64,000 bases of DNA from assembly GCA_900299075.1 (NCBI GenBank), contig OMIK01000035.1, positions 1-64,000 on the forward strand, given 5' to 3'. The first letter of the stretch is position 1. Each line of letters starts with the position of its first letter. This document shows, one piece after another, positions 13,081 through 21,979 of this stretch. The notes below the pieces were generated by a model, which saw only the letters and a list, made by a program, of their open reading frames with translations, ran no database searches and had not been told where the DNA came from. A program made the position numbers and the translations under genes. This DNA comes from Chlorobi bacterium Chlorobi_1. Lineage in GTDB: Bacteria; Bacteroidota; Chlorobiia; Chlorobiales; Chlorobiaceae.

Positions 13081-14862
13081 TTACGGAGCGGCGTTTGCCG
13101 ACGGCTTGAGGGTCCAGTCGTCGATGTTGTAGAAGGTTCCGGAGATGTTGAGCACCGCCCCCTGGATGCGCCGGTTGAAGCCGTGGGTCTCCCTGATCCA
13201 GTAAAGGAAGGTGACCGGCTGGTCGCGATGCAGGATCTGCTGGTACTCTACCCAGTAGGGGCGGGCGTCCTCGATGCGCATCTTCGACTTGGCGAGTTCA
13301 CTGAGCTGCTCGATCCTCGGGTTGCGGTAGCCGGTGAAGTTGAAACGGCTCTTGTCGAGGTCGGAGCCCCAGACGTCGAGCGGATCGATCTCGAGCCCGA
13401 TCGACCAGCCGGCCATCCAGGCGTCGAGGTTGCGTGACTGCAGGTTCTCGAAGAAGACGTTGGACTCCTGCATCTCGATCTTGCACTCGATGCCGATCTC
13501 CCGCAGGTTCTGCTGGATCACCACGCAGGCGTAGTTGCGGCGGTCGTTGCCGGCGTTGGTGTAGAGCTTGAAGCTGAACCTGCGGCCGTTCTTCTGGCGG
13601 ATGCCGTCCGGGCCGGGGAGCCACCCCTCCTGCTCGAGCATCCTGGCGGCCAGGGCCGGGTCAAAGGCGTGTGGCCTGATCGTGTCGTCGTAGGCCCACT
13701 TGAGCGACGGGGAGATATCGGTGTTGCAGAGCGTGCCGTAGCTGCCGAGGTAGCCGTCGATGATCGCCTCGCGGTCGATCGCGTGGGTCAGCGCCACGCG
13801 TACCGCCGGCGAGCCGAAGAGCGGGTGCGGCCGGAGCTTGCCGCTCTTGTGGTACCAGTCGTGGTCGATGTTCGACCAGCCGACGTAGTCGAAGACCCTG
13901 AGCCCCACGGTCTTCAGCTCGACGCCGGGATTTGCCTTGCTGACCGAGCCGAAATCCTCGGGCTTGACGTTCTCGACCACATCCACCGCCCCGGTCTGGA
14001 GCTGGGTGAGCCTGACCGTGTAGTCGGGCACGACGCGGAACATGAGCTTCCTGATGTTGCCCGGCTTCGGCAGGACGCACGAGGGGTTCGACGAGAGGGT
14101 CACCTCCTGCTGCTTGCTCCATGAGGCAAGCCTGTAGGGGCCGGATCCGACCGGCTGCAGGTTGAGTTTCGATTCGCGGAACTCCTGCGGTTTGACCCCC
14201 TTCCAGACATGTTCCGGGAGCGGGGTGAGCGAGGTGTGGAAGAGTGCGAGGTGCTCGGGCACCGGCTTGTAGAAGCGGAATACCAGCGTCGTGTCGTTCG
14301 GGGTCTCGATGGCCCGGTCGAAATCCACCGCACCCCTGTCGGCGCCGACAAGCTCGGCGAGGTACTGCTGGCGGGGGCTGGCGATCGCCGGGTTGCCATA
14401 CATCCGGTAGGCGAACTTGAAATCGCCCGCGACGACCGGTTTGCCGTCCTCCCAGCGGGCGTCGCTCCTGAGGATGTAGGTGATGGACTTGTGGTCGGGG
14501 GACATGCTCCAGGTCCGGGCCAGGGCACCTTTCGGCGAGCGGGCCCCCTCCTGCGCCTTCACCGGCCGCAGGCTCTTTTCGAGCGCGAGGTAGTTGAGCA
14601 GGCCGGTCGCGGTGTCGAACTCGCTCTGGAGCAGCGAGGGGTAGATGAGCCCGGAGATGTTCGCGGAGGTGACCGACGAACCGATCACGGGATTGAGGTA
14701 GTCGGCATCCCCGAGCATGGCGACCACCAGGGTGGTGTCCTTCGCCGGGGCGGAGAGCGCCTGCCCACCCTTGGGCTTCGAGCATGCCGTGAGCATGGAG
14801 GATGCGGCAAGCAGGATCGTGAGGCCGCGGGAAAAACGCCCCCTATTCGATATCGTCGTCAT
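13081..14862 (-). CDS. Peptide-binding lipoprotein (family 5 extracellular solute-binding protein)
   Basis: This is the substrate-binding component of the peptide ABC importer whose permease follows. A lipoprotein signal is clear: hydrophobic stretch then lipobox LTAC with Cys27. The SBP_bac_5 features include a DADYLNPVIGSSVTSANI start and LARTWSMSPDHKSITYILR, and WEDGKPVVAGDFKFAYRM. Length is 593 residues, normal for the family. The start ATG at 14862 lies 20 bases inside the end of hprK, so the two are translationally coupled. Whether the ligand is a peptide or another solute cannot be read from sequence. Confidence 0.9.
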   Translation of the reverse strand: MTTISNRGRFSRGLTILLAASSMLTACSKPKGGQALSAPAKDTTLVVAMLGDADYLNPVIGSSVTSANISGLIYPSLLQSEFDTATGLLNYLALEKSLRPVKAQEGARSPKGALARTWSMSPDHKSITYILRSDARWEDGKPVVAGDFKFAYRMYGNPAIASPRQQYLAELVGADRGAVDFDRAIETPNDTTLVFRFYKPVPEHLALFHTSLTPLPEHVWKGVKPQEFRESKLNLQPVGSGPYRLASWSKQQEVTLSSNPSCVLPKPGNIRKLMFRVVPDYTVRLTQLQTGAVDVVENVKPEDFGSVSKANPGVELKTVGLRVFDYVGWSNIDHDWYHKSGKLRPHPLFGSPAVRVALTHAIDREAIIDGYLGSYGTLCNTDISPSLKWAYDDTIRPHAFDPALAARMLEQEGWLPGPDGIRQKNGRRFSFKLYTNAGNDRRNYACVVIQQNLREIGIECKIEMQESNVFFENLQSRNLDAWMAGWSIGLEIDPLDVWGSDLDKSRFNFTGYRNPRIEQLSELAKSKMRIEDARPYWVEYQQILHRDQPVTFLYWIRETHGFNRRIQGAVLNISGTFYNIDDWTLKPSANAAP

Positions 14863-15868
14863 GGTAGATCGGTGTTGATGGGCCCGGCGGCGCCGAGCGC
14901 TCCTTGTTGATAACGGTACGGATCCTCTCGGTCAGCGCCTCTGCGGCGACGTAGTTGGAGTAGCGCTTGAGCAGGAAGTTCAGGGCGACCACCTCGATGA
15001 TCACCGTGATGTTCTTGCCGGGAAAGATCGGCAGCTGCACCAGCGGCAGGTCGACCCCGAGCACCTTGACGCTCTTCGTATCGAGGCCGAGGCGTTCGTA
15101 CTCGACCTCCTTGCTCCACTCGAGCAGTTCGACCACCACCTGCACCACCTTGCGGTCGCGGATCGCCCGGATGCCGAAGGTCGCCTTCACATCGACGACA
15201 CCAAGGCCACGGATCTCCATGAAGTGGTCGATGATGTTGTTCCTCGAGGCGACGATCGTGGAGGTCTCCCCCTTCCGCTTCAGCACCACCACGTCGTCGG
15301 CGACCAGCCCGTGGCCGCGTTCGACCAGGTCGAGCGCGATCTCGGACTTGCCGAGGCCGCTCTTGCCGGTAATCAGCACCCCGACGCCGTACACGTCGAC
15401 CATGGAGCCGTGGTACTGCTGGTACATCGAAAACTGCTCGTCGAGGAAGTCGGTGACGAAGTAGATCGCCTTGGTCGAGGACTGGCGGGTGGTGAAGACC
15501 GGGATCCCCGCCTCGGTCGCCAGGTCGAGCAGCTCCTGGTCGAGCTTGTTGTTGCCGGTCAGGATGATGCAGGGCATCCTGAACTTCACGAAGTTGGCGA
15601 AGGCCTGCCGACGGACATCCGGGCCGAGATGGTTCAGGAAGCGGGTCTCGGTGTTGCCGAGGACCTGCACCCGCTTGTAGGTGAACAGGTTGGTGAAGCC
15701 GGCGATGGCCAGGCCGGGGCGGTGGAGGTCCCGCTCGAAGATGCGCCGGCTCTGTTCATCGACGCTGTTCAGGCGACGGAGCTTCAGGTCGTGCTTCGCA
15801 CCGATGTGCTCAAAAAAATAGGCGACCGTGATCGATCGCTTCTTCAACCCCTTCTGATCGAAATTCAT
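14843..15868 (-). CDS. hprK: HPr kinase/phosphorylase
   Basis: HprK phosphorylates and dephosphorylates Ser46 of HPr. From the ATG at 15868 (MNFDQKGLKKRS) the product is 341 residues; a GTG at 15892 would add eight. The P-loop GKSGLGKS spans residues 168-175, followed by the family signature LVERGHGLVADDVVVLK, and the C-terminal MEIRGLGVVDV motif. Green sulfur bacteria lack a full sugar PTS, so the enzyme probably serves a regulatory branch rather than sugar uptake; this is inference. It sits between hpf and the peptide-transport genes. Confidence 0.93.
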   Translation of the reverse strand: MNFDQKGLKKRSITVAYFFEHIGAKHDLKLRRLNSVDEQSRRIFERDLHRPGLAIAGFTNLFTYKRVQVLGNTETRFLNHLGPDVRRQAFANFVKFRMPCIILTGNNKLDQELLDLATEAGIPVFTTRQSSTKAIYFVTDFLDEQFSMYQQYHGSMVDVYGVGVLITGKSGLGKSEIALDLVERGHGLVADDVVVLKRKGETSTIVASRNNIIDHFMEIRGLGVVDVKATFGIRAIRDRKVVQVVVELLEWSKEVEYERLGLDTKSVKVLGVDLPLVQLPIFPGKNITVIIEVVALNFLLKRYSNYVAAEALTERIRTVINKERSAPPGPSTPIYHDDDIE

Positions 15869-15901
15869 GCTCGGGAGATCTTCTTGGTTCACCGCCTACA
15901 C

Positions 15902-15933
15902 CAGAACAGGGCCAGCAAGCTGGCCCTGTTCTG
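15902..15933. other. Perfect 15-bp inverted repeat between hpf and hprK
   Basis: CAGAACAGGGCCAGC (15902-15916) and its exact reverse complement (15919-15933) are separated by two bases. There is no T-run after it on either strand, so it is not a classical terminator. It could be an mRNA processing or stabilising hairpin, or a weak terminator between hpf and hprK. Confidence 0.6.
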
Positions 15934-15952
15934 ATAAGCGGCTATGCTCTTG

Positions 15953-16279
15953 TCAGATGTTTCGCTGCTTTTCCTTGAACTTCTTCAGCTGCCGGGAGAG
16001 CGACTCGACGCAGCTGTCGATGGCCTGTTCGTAGCTCTGGCCCGCCTCCCTGGCGACGAAGTCGTGCTGCGGGACATGGAGCGTGATTTCGGCGATCTTG
16101 TTGTTTTCGTGGTCGTTCTTCTGGTGGTCGAGGATGACATGACAATTCATCGGACCGGAATAGAACCTTGCAAGTCCGGAAGCCGCATCCTGGGCATAGC
16201 CTTCGATGCTGTTGTGGTTGTTCGAATGCCGAAGGGTGACCTTGACGGAGACCGCATCGTTCGTGAAGGAATTCGTCAT
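15953..16279 (-). CDS. hpf: Ribosome hibernation promoting factor (HPF/YfiA family, short form)
   Basis: HPF binds the 30S decoding site and inactivates ribosomes under slow growth. The product is 108 residues from the ATG at 16279, which is preceded by a strong GGAGGT ribosome site; the open frame continues 14 codons upstream but without such a signal. The beta-alpha-beta-beta-beta-alpha pattern is visible, with VKVTLRHSNNHNSIEGYAQ at the start, AEITLHVPQHDFVA and a basic C-terminal helix ending QLKKFKEKQRNI. No long C-terminal dimerisation domain is present. Confidence 0.88.
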   Translation of the reverse strand: MTNSFTNDAVSVKVTLRHSNNHNSIEGYAQDAASGLARFYSGPMNCHVILDHQKNDHENNKIAEITLHVPQHDFVAREAGQSYEQAIDSCVESLSRQLKKFKEKQRNI

Positions 16280-16367
16280 ACCTACCTCCATTGAAAATAA
16301 GTGAATACTGGGAAAGAACATAACGGTGGCAAACCCTCGAACGGCAAATCGTCGGGGGCACCGTGGG

Positions 16368-17366
16368 TCAGGCTCTCGGGTGTGATTTCAGGTACACCTC
16401 CCTGAGCCTGCTGAAGGTCACATGGGTGTAAAGTTCCGTGGTGGTCAGGCTGCTGTGGCCGAGCATCTCGCTGACGCTCTTGAGGTCTGCGCCGGCGTTC
16501 AGCAGGTGGGTAGCGAAACTGTGCCGGAGCATATGGGGGTTCTTCCTTCCCGACTCGGTAACCGATGAGAGATATCGTTTTGTCATTCTCTGGACAAGCA
16601 TTGGATAGAGCTGCCTTCCTCTCCTGGTAACGAACACTCGGGGCGATTCTTCGACTCTCCCTAAAGATATTCTAAAGAAGTTTCGCCTGACTTCAAAATA
16701 ATTTCTGAGCGCCTCCGAGGCCGGTTTCCCGAGGGGGACGATCCGCTGTTTGCGCCCCTTTCCGGTGACCTTCAGGAAGCCGTTGTGCAGGTCGACGCCG
16801 GCGTTCTCGAGGCCGATCACCTCCGACAGGCGAAGGCCGCAGCCGTAGAGCAGTTCGAGGATGGCGATATCCCTCGCGGCTTCGAATCCTGCATCGGCAC
16901 CCTCCTCGCCGGACCGGGCAGCAGGATCGGGAAGATGCCCGAACAGGCTGGCGGCCTCCCCCTCGCTGAGGAACTCCGGGACTTTCCTGTCGAGCCGTGG
17001 AGTCATGACCAGCGAGAGCGCCGACTGCTCGATGGCGCCGCTCTCGAGGAGGTAACGGTAGCAGCTCTTGACCGAGGCGAGCTTCCGGGCGATGGAGCGG
17101 GGCTTGATGCCCCGGTCGAGCAGGCTGCCCATGAAGAGGCGGACGTCTGTCGGCGTGGCCCTGCCCGGGTCGAGCGGATCGCCCTCCCCTAGCCCCCAGT
17201 GCTCCCGGAGGAAGTCGAAGTACTGGGTGAGGTCCGTCCGGTATGCGGTCAGGGTCTTCGGGGAGGCGTTCGAGGAGGTTTCCAGGAACGAAAGGAACCC
17301 GCCTATGCAGGAGTGCGGCATGCCGCCGGGCCGGCTTCGGGAGAATGTATGCGGCCGCTCCTTCAT
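16368..17366 (-). CDS. Xer-type tyrosine site-specific recombinase
   Basis: This integrase-family recombinase probably resolves chromosome dimers at dif. It has a SAM-like N-terminal core-binding domain (FLSFLETSSNASPKTLTAYR) and all catalytic residues: Arg in YGCGLRLSEV, Lys in VTGKGRKQR, His and Arg in HMLRHSFATH, His in MLGHSSLTTT, and nucleophile Tyr313 in TELYTHV. Length (332) suits XerC/XerD, and the genomic context (no att repeats, no phage genes) argues for a housekeeping role. Which paralogue it is cannot be decided. Its start overlaps the upstream gene by 4 bases (ATGA). Confidence 0.9.
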   Translation of the reverse strand: MKERPHTFSRSRPGGMPHSCIGGFLSFLETSSNASPKTLTAYRTDLTQYFDFLREHWGLGEGDPLDPGRATPTDVRLFMGSLLDRGIKPRSIARKLASVKSCYRYLLESGAIEQSALSLVMTPRLDRKVPEFLSEGEAASLFGHLPDPAARSGEEGADAGFEAARDIAILELLYGCGLRLSEVIGLENAGVDLHNGFLKVTGKGRKQRIVPLGKPASEALRNYFEVRRNFFRISLGRVEESPRVFVTRRGRQLYPMLVQRMTKRYLSSVTESGRKNPHMLRHSFATHLLNAGADLKSVSEMLGHSSLTTTELYTHVTFSRLREVYLKSHPRA

Positions 17367-18187
17367 GCGAGCGTGACCGCGACGAGTTCCTCGTTCTCCC
17401 TGAAGTAGTAGAGCTTCTGGCCCCTGACCAGGAAGTTGTTGAAGAGCGGCGCCGGGGAGGCCGAGGCCATGACCCCATCATGCACCGTCAGCCCGCCGAC
17501 GCGGGCGGTCACGGTCGAGCGCCAGGCCCCGGGCAGCATCGACGGGGCATGCCGCCCCTCGACGGTCGCGATTCCGGACTCGATGGCCTCGATGGGGCCG
17601 TCCAGTGCCATGCGCGCTTCGGGCAGGGCGATCCCCTGCCGGGACTCCTCGCCGGGATCCGACATCCTGAGGAGGTTCGGGCGCTCGTGGCCGGTGCCGA
17701 GGGACTCGAGCACCTCCCCGTTCCGGGGGTCGATCAGCCAGTACTCCCGTTCAGGAAAACCGGCGAACATCCGGTTCCTGTAGACGAGCAGCGCATCGCC
17801 GAGGTTGGCGGCAAAGACCGCCTCGGGGCGCCCCCAGGCTACGCGGCGCGCCGGGAGGTCGACCGCCCAAAGCCCCTGGTGCTCCGGGCTTCCCGCCTGG
17901 AACGCGTGGCAGAAGAGGAGCCCTCCGTGGGTCGTCTCCAGGCCGAGCATCCACCCCTCGCCGACAGGCATCTCCGATCCCTCCGCCACCATGGGCACGA
18001 AGGAGCCGCAGATCTCGCGGCCGCTCCCCTCCTCCAGGCAGAAGAGCGAAGCGGTCCGCGACGCCGGGTTCCGCTTCAGGCCCGCCACGATCCCCCCTTC
18101 CGGGAACATGAGCTGCCAGAGCACCTCACCCTTGCCGGCATGCCAGCTCCAGCTGCTGCCGGCGACCCCTGACTTGGATGCGTTCAT
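17363..18187 (-). CDS. Conserved protein, DUF4905-like
   Basis: The 274-residue product has no signal peptide or membrane span. It is rich in Gly, Trp and short beta-strand-like stretches (SSWSWHAGKGEVLWQLMF, GLWAVDLPARRVAWG, EYWLIDPRNGEVLESLGTG), the pattern of a beta-propeller-like fold. From memory it resembles DUF4905 proteins of Chlorobi and Bacteroidetes; this is unverified. It overlaps both neighbours by 4 bases (ATGA junctions), so it is translated with the methyltransferase and the Xer recombinase. Function unknown. Confidence 0.65.
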   Translation of the reverse strand: MNASKSGVAGSSWSWHAGKGEVLWQLMFPEGGIVAGLKRNPASRTASLFCLEEGSGREICGSFVPMVAEGSEMPVGEGWMLGLETTHGGLLFCHAFQAGSPEHQGLWAVDLPARRVAWGRPEAVFAANLGDALLVYRNRMFAGFPEREYWLIDPRNGEVLESLGTGHERPNLLRMSDPGEESRQGIALPEARMALDGPIEAIESGIATVEGRHAPSMLPGAWRSTVTARVGGLTVHDGVMASASPAPLFNNFLVRGQKLYYFRENEELVAVTLA

Positions 18188-18921
18188 CTTGCTGCACGTT
18201 CGAGTTTGTAGATCGTCACGGCGACGCTGCGGTCGCCGGTGGCGTCGTGCATCTGCGACTCGGTCACCGCGAAGCCGTTCTCGCGCACCAGCTCCAGGAA
18301 CTGCTCCGCAAGGCGCCGCCTCGGGTCGGCGATGTAGGCCGCGCCGCCGTCGGCGAGCAGGCTCTCGATGGCCGTCACGATCGGCAGGAGGTTCACCCGT
18401 TCGTAAAGCACGTCGGCCGCGATGACGAGGTCGAAACGCTCGTCGCCCCTGACCATCCGCCAGTCGAGCCGTCCCGTATCGAGCGACACGCCGTTGACAA
18501 GTGCGTTGTACACGACGAACCGCAAGGCCTCGGTCGAGTAGTCGGTGCTGACCACCCTTGCGCCCCGCTTCGCGGCGGCGACGCTCGCCATGCCGACCCC
18601 GGCGCCGAGCTCGATGACCGACTTGCCCTCAAGCTCCAGCTCCTCCATGATGACGTGCGAAAGGGTCACGGCGGCTGGCCAGATCTCCGCCCAGTAGGGC
18701 ATCTGCTCATCCTTGACGAACTCCTCGGGGTCGATCCGGTCGAGCAGCGCATAGCTGTCACGGACGCTGAGGAAGCGGAAATCGGCCTCACCGAACCGGT
18801 ACGGCACCTCCTGGAGGTCGTACTCGGCGGCAAGCCCGTCGTGCAGGCGCTGGAGTTCGGCGGCAACGGCGGCGTCACCCGGGTCGGCTGGCGCATCAAC
18901 ATGGCGTCTGGAGGTAATCAT
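18184..18921 (-). CDS. Class I SAM-dependent methyltransferase (lysine methyltransferase-like)
   Basis: A Rossmann-fold methyltransferase of about 245 residues. The SAM-binding glycine motif is VIELGAGVGMASVAAAKRGA; upstream is YWAEIWPAAVTLSHVIME, which resembles the W-P-A motif of the Methyltransf_16 family of protein lysine methyltransferases; downstream is DLVIAADVLYERVNLLPIV, equivalent to the D/ExxY motif. The substrate cannot be named. It is the first gene of a run coupled by ATGA overlaps to the DUF4905-like gene and Xer. Confidence 0.75.
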   Translation of the reverse strand: MITSRRHVDAPADPGDAAVAAELQRLHDGLAAEYDLQEVPYRFGEADFRFLSVRDSYALLDRIDPEEFVKDEQMPYWAEIWPAAVTLSHVIMEELELEGKSVIELGAGVGMASVAAAKRGARVVSTDYSTEALRFVVYNALVNGVSLDTGRLDWRMVRGDERFDLVIAADVLYERVNLLPIVTAIESLLADGGAAYIADPRRRLAEQFLELVRENGFAVTESQMHDATGDRSVAVTIYKLERAAR

Positions 18922-19054
18922 GGCAAGAGTGGATCGATGGGCTTCTGGTGAAGGATGTCAAACTTGAAGGTAATGAAAATCCTCGGCACTCGTGAGGGGA
19001 TGGCAAATGTCGGCAGTTTGCCGGGAGCGCCAGGCTCCAGGGACAACGAAATGC

Positions 19055-19089
19055 AAAAGGCTGCCCCGATGTTGGTTTCGGGACAGCCT
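19055..19089 (-). terminator. Intrinsic terminator of the 24.05-19.1 kb operon
   Basis: On the minus strand a 12-bp stem with one wobble pair (arms at 19078-19089 and 19058-19069) is followed by TTTTGCATTTC, 26 bases past the stop of the last operon gene. The remaining gap up to the methyltransferase holds nothing recognisable. Confidence 0.65.
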
Positions 19090-19115
19090 CAAGGGATGCA
19101 TGCCGTCGCCCGTGC

Positions 19116-20588
19116 TCAGAAGGAGTCCGGATCCGCCTCGGCACCCTGGCCGCGATACGAATCGACCGGCCTGGGCCTTGCTGGCTCGGCGGCGTTGTTG
19201 CCGGAGGGAAGCGGCTGCCCGGCGGTCCCAGAAATCCGCGACTTCAACTGGCCTGCCCTTCGGGCGGAGGAGGGGCTCCAGGCACAGACGACCCCGACCA
19301 CCTTTCCGCCCGTCAGGGGATGCACTGTGCTCCACTTCCTGATGACCGTCACGCCCTGGATGTTCATCTCGCCGGCGTAGGTCTGAACCTGCTGGGTGTA
19401 GGCGGCATCGTTGAAATAGTCGATGGCCGAGGCCTCGAACTCCTTCACCGACTCGGTATGGCTGCTCGCCGTGGCGACATGCGCGGATTCACCGGCATAC
19501 TGGCGCAACATGCCCAGGGCATTCGTCTTCGCCTTGTCGTACGCGGCATTCTCCGACTGGACGGTCGCGCTGACCGGAAATGCCTGCGCGAAGGCGACCA
19601 GGACCGGGTTGCCGTTCTCGTCGGTCTTCTGCTGGACACCGTACGAACTCAGCAGCACCTTGCTGTCGGATGGCAGCTGGCTGGCGAGGGGCGCCTGCGG
19701 AGGCTGCGGGGGCAGGGGCGCCCCGGTCCACATCGATTCGGCCATCTGCTGGAGCCGGTCGCTATGGATGCAGATGACTCCCACCTGGCCCTGGCGGCCT
19801 GCAGGTGAGGCCTCGAAGGTCTTGAAGACCTGAAGGCCCAGGATATCGGACTGCGACAGGGTCCTGGTCGCGGATCTGAACCTGGCGGTCGACAGCAGCG
19901 CACGGACCTCGGTGGCGGCTTCCGGCGAGTCCGGCTGGAGGCCTTTCTTCTGGAGCTCACCGTCCATCTCCTTGCGGATCATCTGCCGGGCCTTTTCGGT
20001 GCCGGCCGTGTCGGTTGGCGATGCGTTCCCTCCCTCGGCGTAGCTGCTCTCGACCTCCTTCACCACACGGGAACCGATATACTCGATCATCGCCCGCTTG
20101 GCATCGAGAACCGCCTTTTCGAAGGCGAGAAGGCGCGAGTTGAGATACTCCTTCCGCTCCCTCGGAGCCACGATGACCCCCTGGCCGGTGCTGATGAAGA
20201 AGACGGAGCCGTCCGGGCGGGTGTTCTCCCCCATGGTCCAGCCTTTCGACGCAAGGAACGCCTCGATGTCATCGGAGACGTTGGGTTCGGCGGTGATCGC
20301 CGCTTCGCGCACCGCCTCGTCCTCAGGCCCGGGTGCAGGGGCCGCAGCGGGGGCTGGCGGCAGGGCCTCTGCCGGTGGGGCTGCCGGCGGCGCTTCGGCG
20401 ACAGCAGCTGATCGCGGCGATTCGGGTGATGGAGCGGGCTCCTGGATGGCCGGGGTCGGCGGCGGTGGCACAGCGGATGCGGCATCCTGGGCCTGTGCGC
20501 CCTGCGGGGCGGGAGGGGCCGGTTCTGCCTGTATCAGGCCGGGGACAAGCATCCCGGCAAGTGCCAAAATCCTCCACGGTTTCTGCAT
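19116..20588 (-). CDS. Secreted protein with Pro/Ala-rich linker, last gene of envelope operon
   Basis: The 490-residue product starts with a signal peptide (MQKPWRILALAGMLVPG, cut near IQA), then a Pro/Ala-rich linker of about 70 residues, then a globular part. The latter contains helices EYLNSRLLAFEKAVLDAKRAM and a second similar module near AAYDKAKTNALGMLRQYAG, reminiscent of the N-terminal repeated domain of LPP20/FlgT-like proteins; from memory the C-terminal region may belong to DUF6844. It is the fourth gene of a minus-strand operon of secreted proteins. Function is not known. Confidence 0.72.
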   Translation of the reverse strand: MQKPWRILALAGMLVPGLIQAEPAPPAPQGAQAQDAASAVPPPPTPAIQEPAPSPESPRSAAVAEAPPAAPPAEALPPAPAAAPAPGPEDEAVREAAITAEPNVSDDIEAFLASKGWTMGENTRPDGSVFFISTGQGVIVAPRERKEYLNSRLLAFEKAVLDAKRAMIEYIGSRVVKEVESSYAEGGNASPTDTAGTEKARQMIRKEMDGELQKKGLQPDSPEAATEVRALLSTARFRSATRTLSQSDILGLQVFKTFEASPAGRQGQVGVICIHSDRLQQMAESMWTGAPLPPQPPQAPLASQLPSDSKVLLSSYGVQQKTDENGNPVLVAFAQAFPVSATVQSENAAYDKAKTNALGMLRQYAGESAHVATASSHTESVKEFEASAIDYFNDAAYTQQVQTYAGEMNIQGVTVIRKWSTVHPLTGGKVVGVVCAWSPSSARRAGQLKSRISGTAGQPLPSGNNAAEPARPRPVDSYRGQGAEADPDSF

Positions 20589-20648
20589 GACGATTCCCTT
20601 TTTGTTATTGAATCCGGTTATGGAACGGAGCGTCGGGAGCGGGCGATA

Positions 20649-21935
20649 TCACCAGTCCTTGTCGAAAGCCTTTTTCCGCTCCTCGGCATCTTTTTTCATC
20701 TTCTGCTGGAGTGCCGCCTTATGGTCGACGACCACCTCCCTGCAAACGAACCGCTTCGGCTGGAACGCCGCGGCCAGGTCCTTTTCGGTCTTGACGATCC
20801 TCGCGATCGACTGCTTCGGGTTCACCCGGACCACCTCGACCGTGGCCACCAGCGACTCCTTGCGCCCGATGGACTCCTTCGTGTAGGAGTCGACGAGCAC
20901 CTCCCCGTATTCGTACACCTCGAACCGGTCCCCGACCTGTACGCCGGAACCGCCTTGCCCGAGGGTAACTTCGGTCTGTCCTGCCGACACCACGAGCACG
21001 GGATAGATGGCATTGAGGATCTGCCTGCCGATCCTGTCGGCGGCAACCCTGCCGAGGGCCGACTCCAGGCCGCCCGCCCCGATCGACGGATCGGCTTTCC
21101 TGATCTCCTCCTCGCCGAGCTGGATGCGGGCAAAGTCGGAGTAGACGACCTGCTTCGTGTCGATGTCGATGACGCGGTAGCTCACCTCGACGCGGCCGTT
21201 CCGCGAGGAGAGGGTATGGCCGGAGAGCTGCATGGTGACCGTGCTGGTCGAAAGGTTAAGGTCTTCGAGGGTCCCGACGATGATGTAGTCGGCGGCAAGG
21301 TCCTGGCCGAGCCGCACCATCTGTTCGACCGGGGTGTTGCCGTCGGCGATGAGCTGGCGTTCGCCAAGGGTTTCGGCGATGTACTCCCGGTCAAGGACCG
21401 TGAAGCGGCGAGACTGCACCAGGCTCGAGAGCAGGCTCTGGCCGAAGATACGGTTGACCCCCTCGCGGTCTACCGGGGCACCGTCGACCATGAACTCCTT
21501 CGACGAGAGGCGCAACGGAATGAGCGCGATACGCTTACGGTCGGCGATCGCATCCCTTTTGTAGACCAGCACCTTGCAGCTCAGGGCGACATGCCAGGCG
21601 CCTGCGGCGTCCTTCTGCTGGCTGAGCGGCACATACTCGGCAATAACCCCCTTGGTGGCGCTCCTGACGGAGTTGCGGAAAGCCTGGGAGGAGTAGAACT
21701 CGCTGTTGTTGGTGTTCCCGGAACTCACCTCGACCCTGTCGAGCTCCTGCCGGGAGTCGACGGCGACGCCGTTGACCTGGCCGATGGCGTCCGCGAATGC
21801 GCTCGACATGGCCTCCTTCAGCGTCGGGCCGGAGCCTTCGGAACGAACCTCGCGGTGCTCGACGGCGAACACGCTTCCGACGTGCAGAAGCATGAGCGCC
21901 AGGGCCGCCCCCAATGCAATAAAACGCCTGCTCAT
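20649..21935 (-). CDS. FlgT/CsgG-like secreted protein
   Basis: From the ATG at 21935, preceded by AGGAAG at suitable spacing, the product is about 428 residues with a signal peptide (FIALGAALALMLLHVGSVFA). Three parts are visible: an N-terminal domain like FlgT_N (SEGSGPTLKEAMSSAFADA), a CsgG-like middle domain (RIALIPLRLSSKE, RFTVLDREYIAE, LAADYIIVGTLEDLNL) and a C-terminal beta-barrel-like domain with GVQVGDRFEVYEYGEVLVD. This is the layout of the flagellar outer-membrane protein FlgT, but no flagellar gene is nearby and green sulfur bacteria are not flagellated, so a different envelope role is inferred. Confidence 0.75.
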   Translation of the reverse strand: MSRRFIALGAALALMLLHVGSVFAVEHREVRSEGSGPTLKEAMSSAFADAIGQVNGVAVDSRQELDRVEVSSGNTNNSEFYSSQAFRNSVRSATKGVIAEYVPLSQQKDAAGAWHVALSCKVLVYKRDAIADRKRIALIPLRLSSKEFMVDGAPVDREGVNRIFGQSLLSSLVQSRRFTVLDREYIAETLGERQLIADGNTPVEQMVRLGQDLAADYIIVGTLEDLNLSTSTVTMQLSGHTLSSRNGRVEVSYRVIDIDTKQVVYSDFARIQLGEEEIRKADPSIGAGGLESALGRVAADRIGRQILNAIYPVLVVSAGQTEVTLGQGGSGVQVGDRFEVYEYGEVLVDSYTKESIGRKESLVATVEVVRVNPKQSIARIVKTEKDLAAAFQPKRFVCREVVVDHKAALQQKMKKDAEERKKAFDKDW

Positions 21936-21979
21936 GATTTCACTGCTTCCTGTTGATCGAATCATCCTGTACACCAAGG

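Noticed and set aside
16368-17366. Tyrosine recombinase as a phage or island integrase
   Set aside because: No att-like repeats, tRNA or phage genes nearby; size and motifs match the housekeeping Xer proteins, and it is coupled to ordinary genes.
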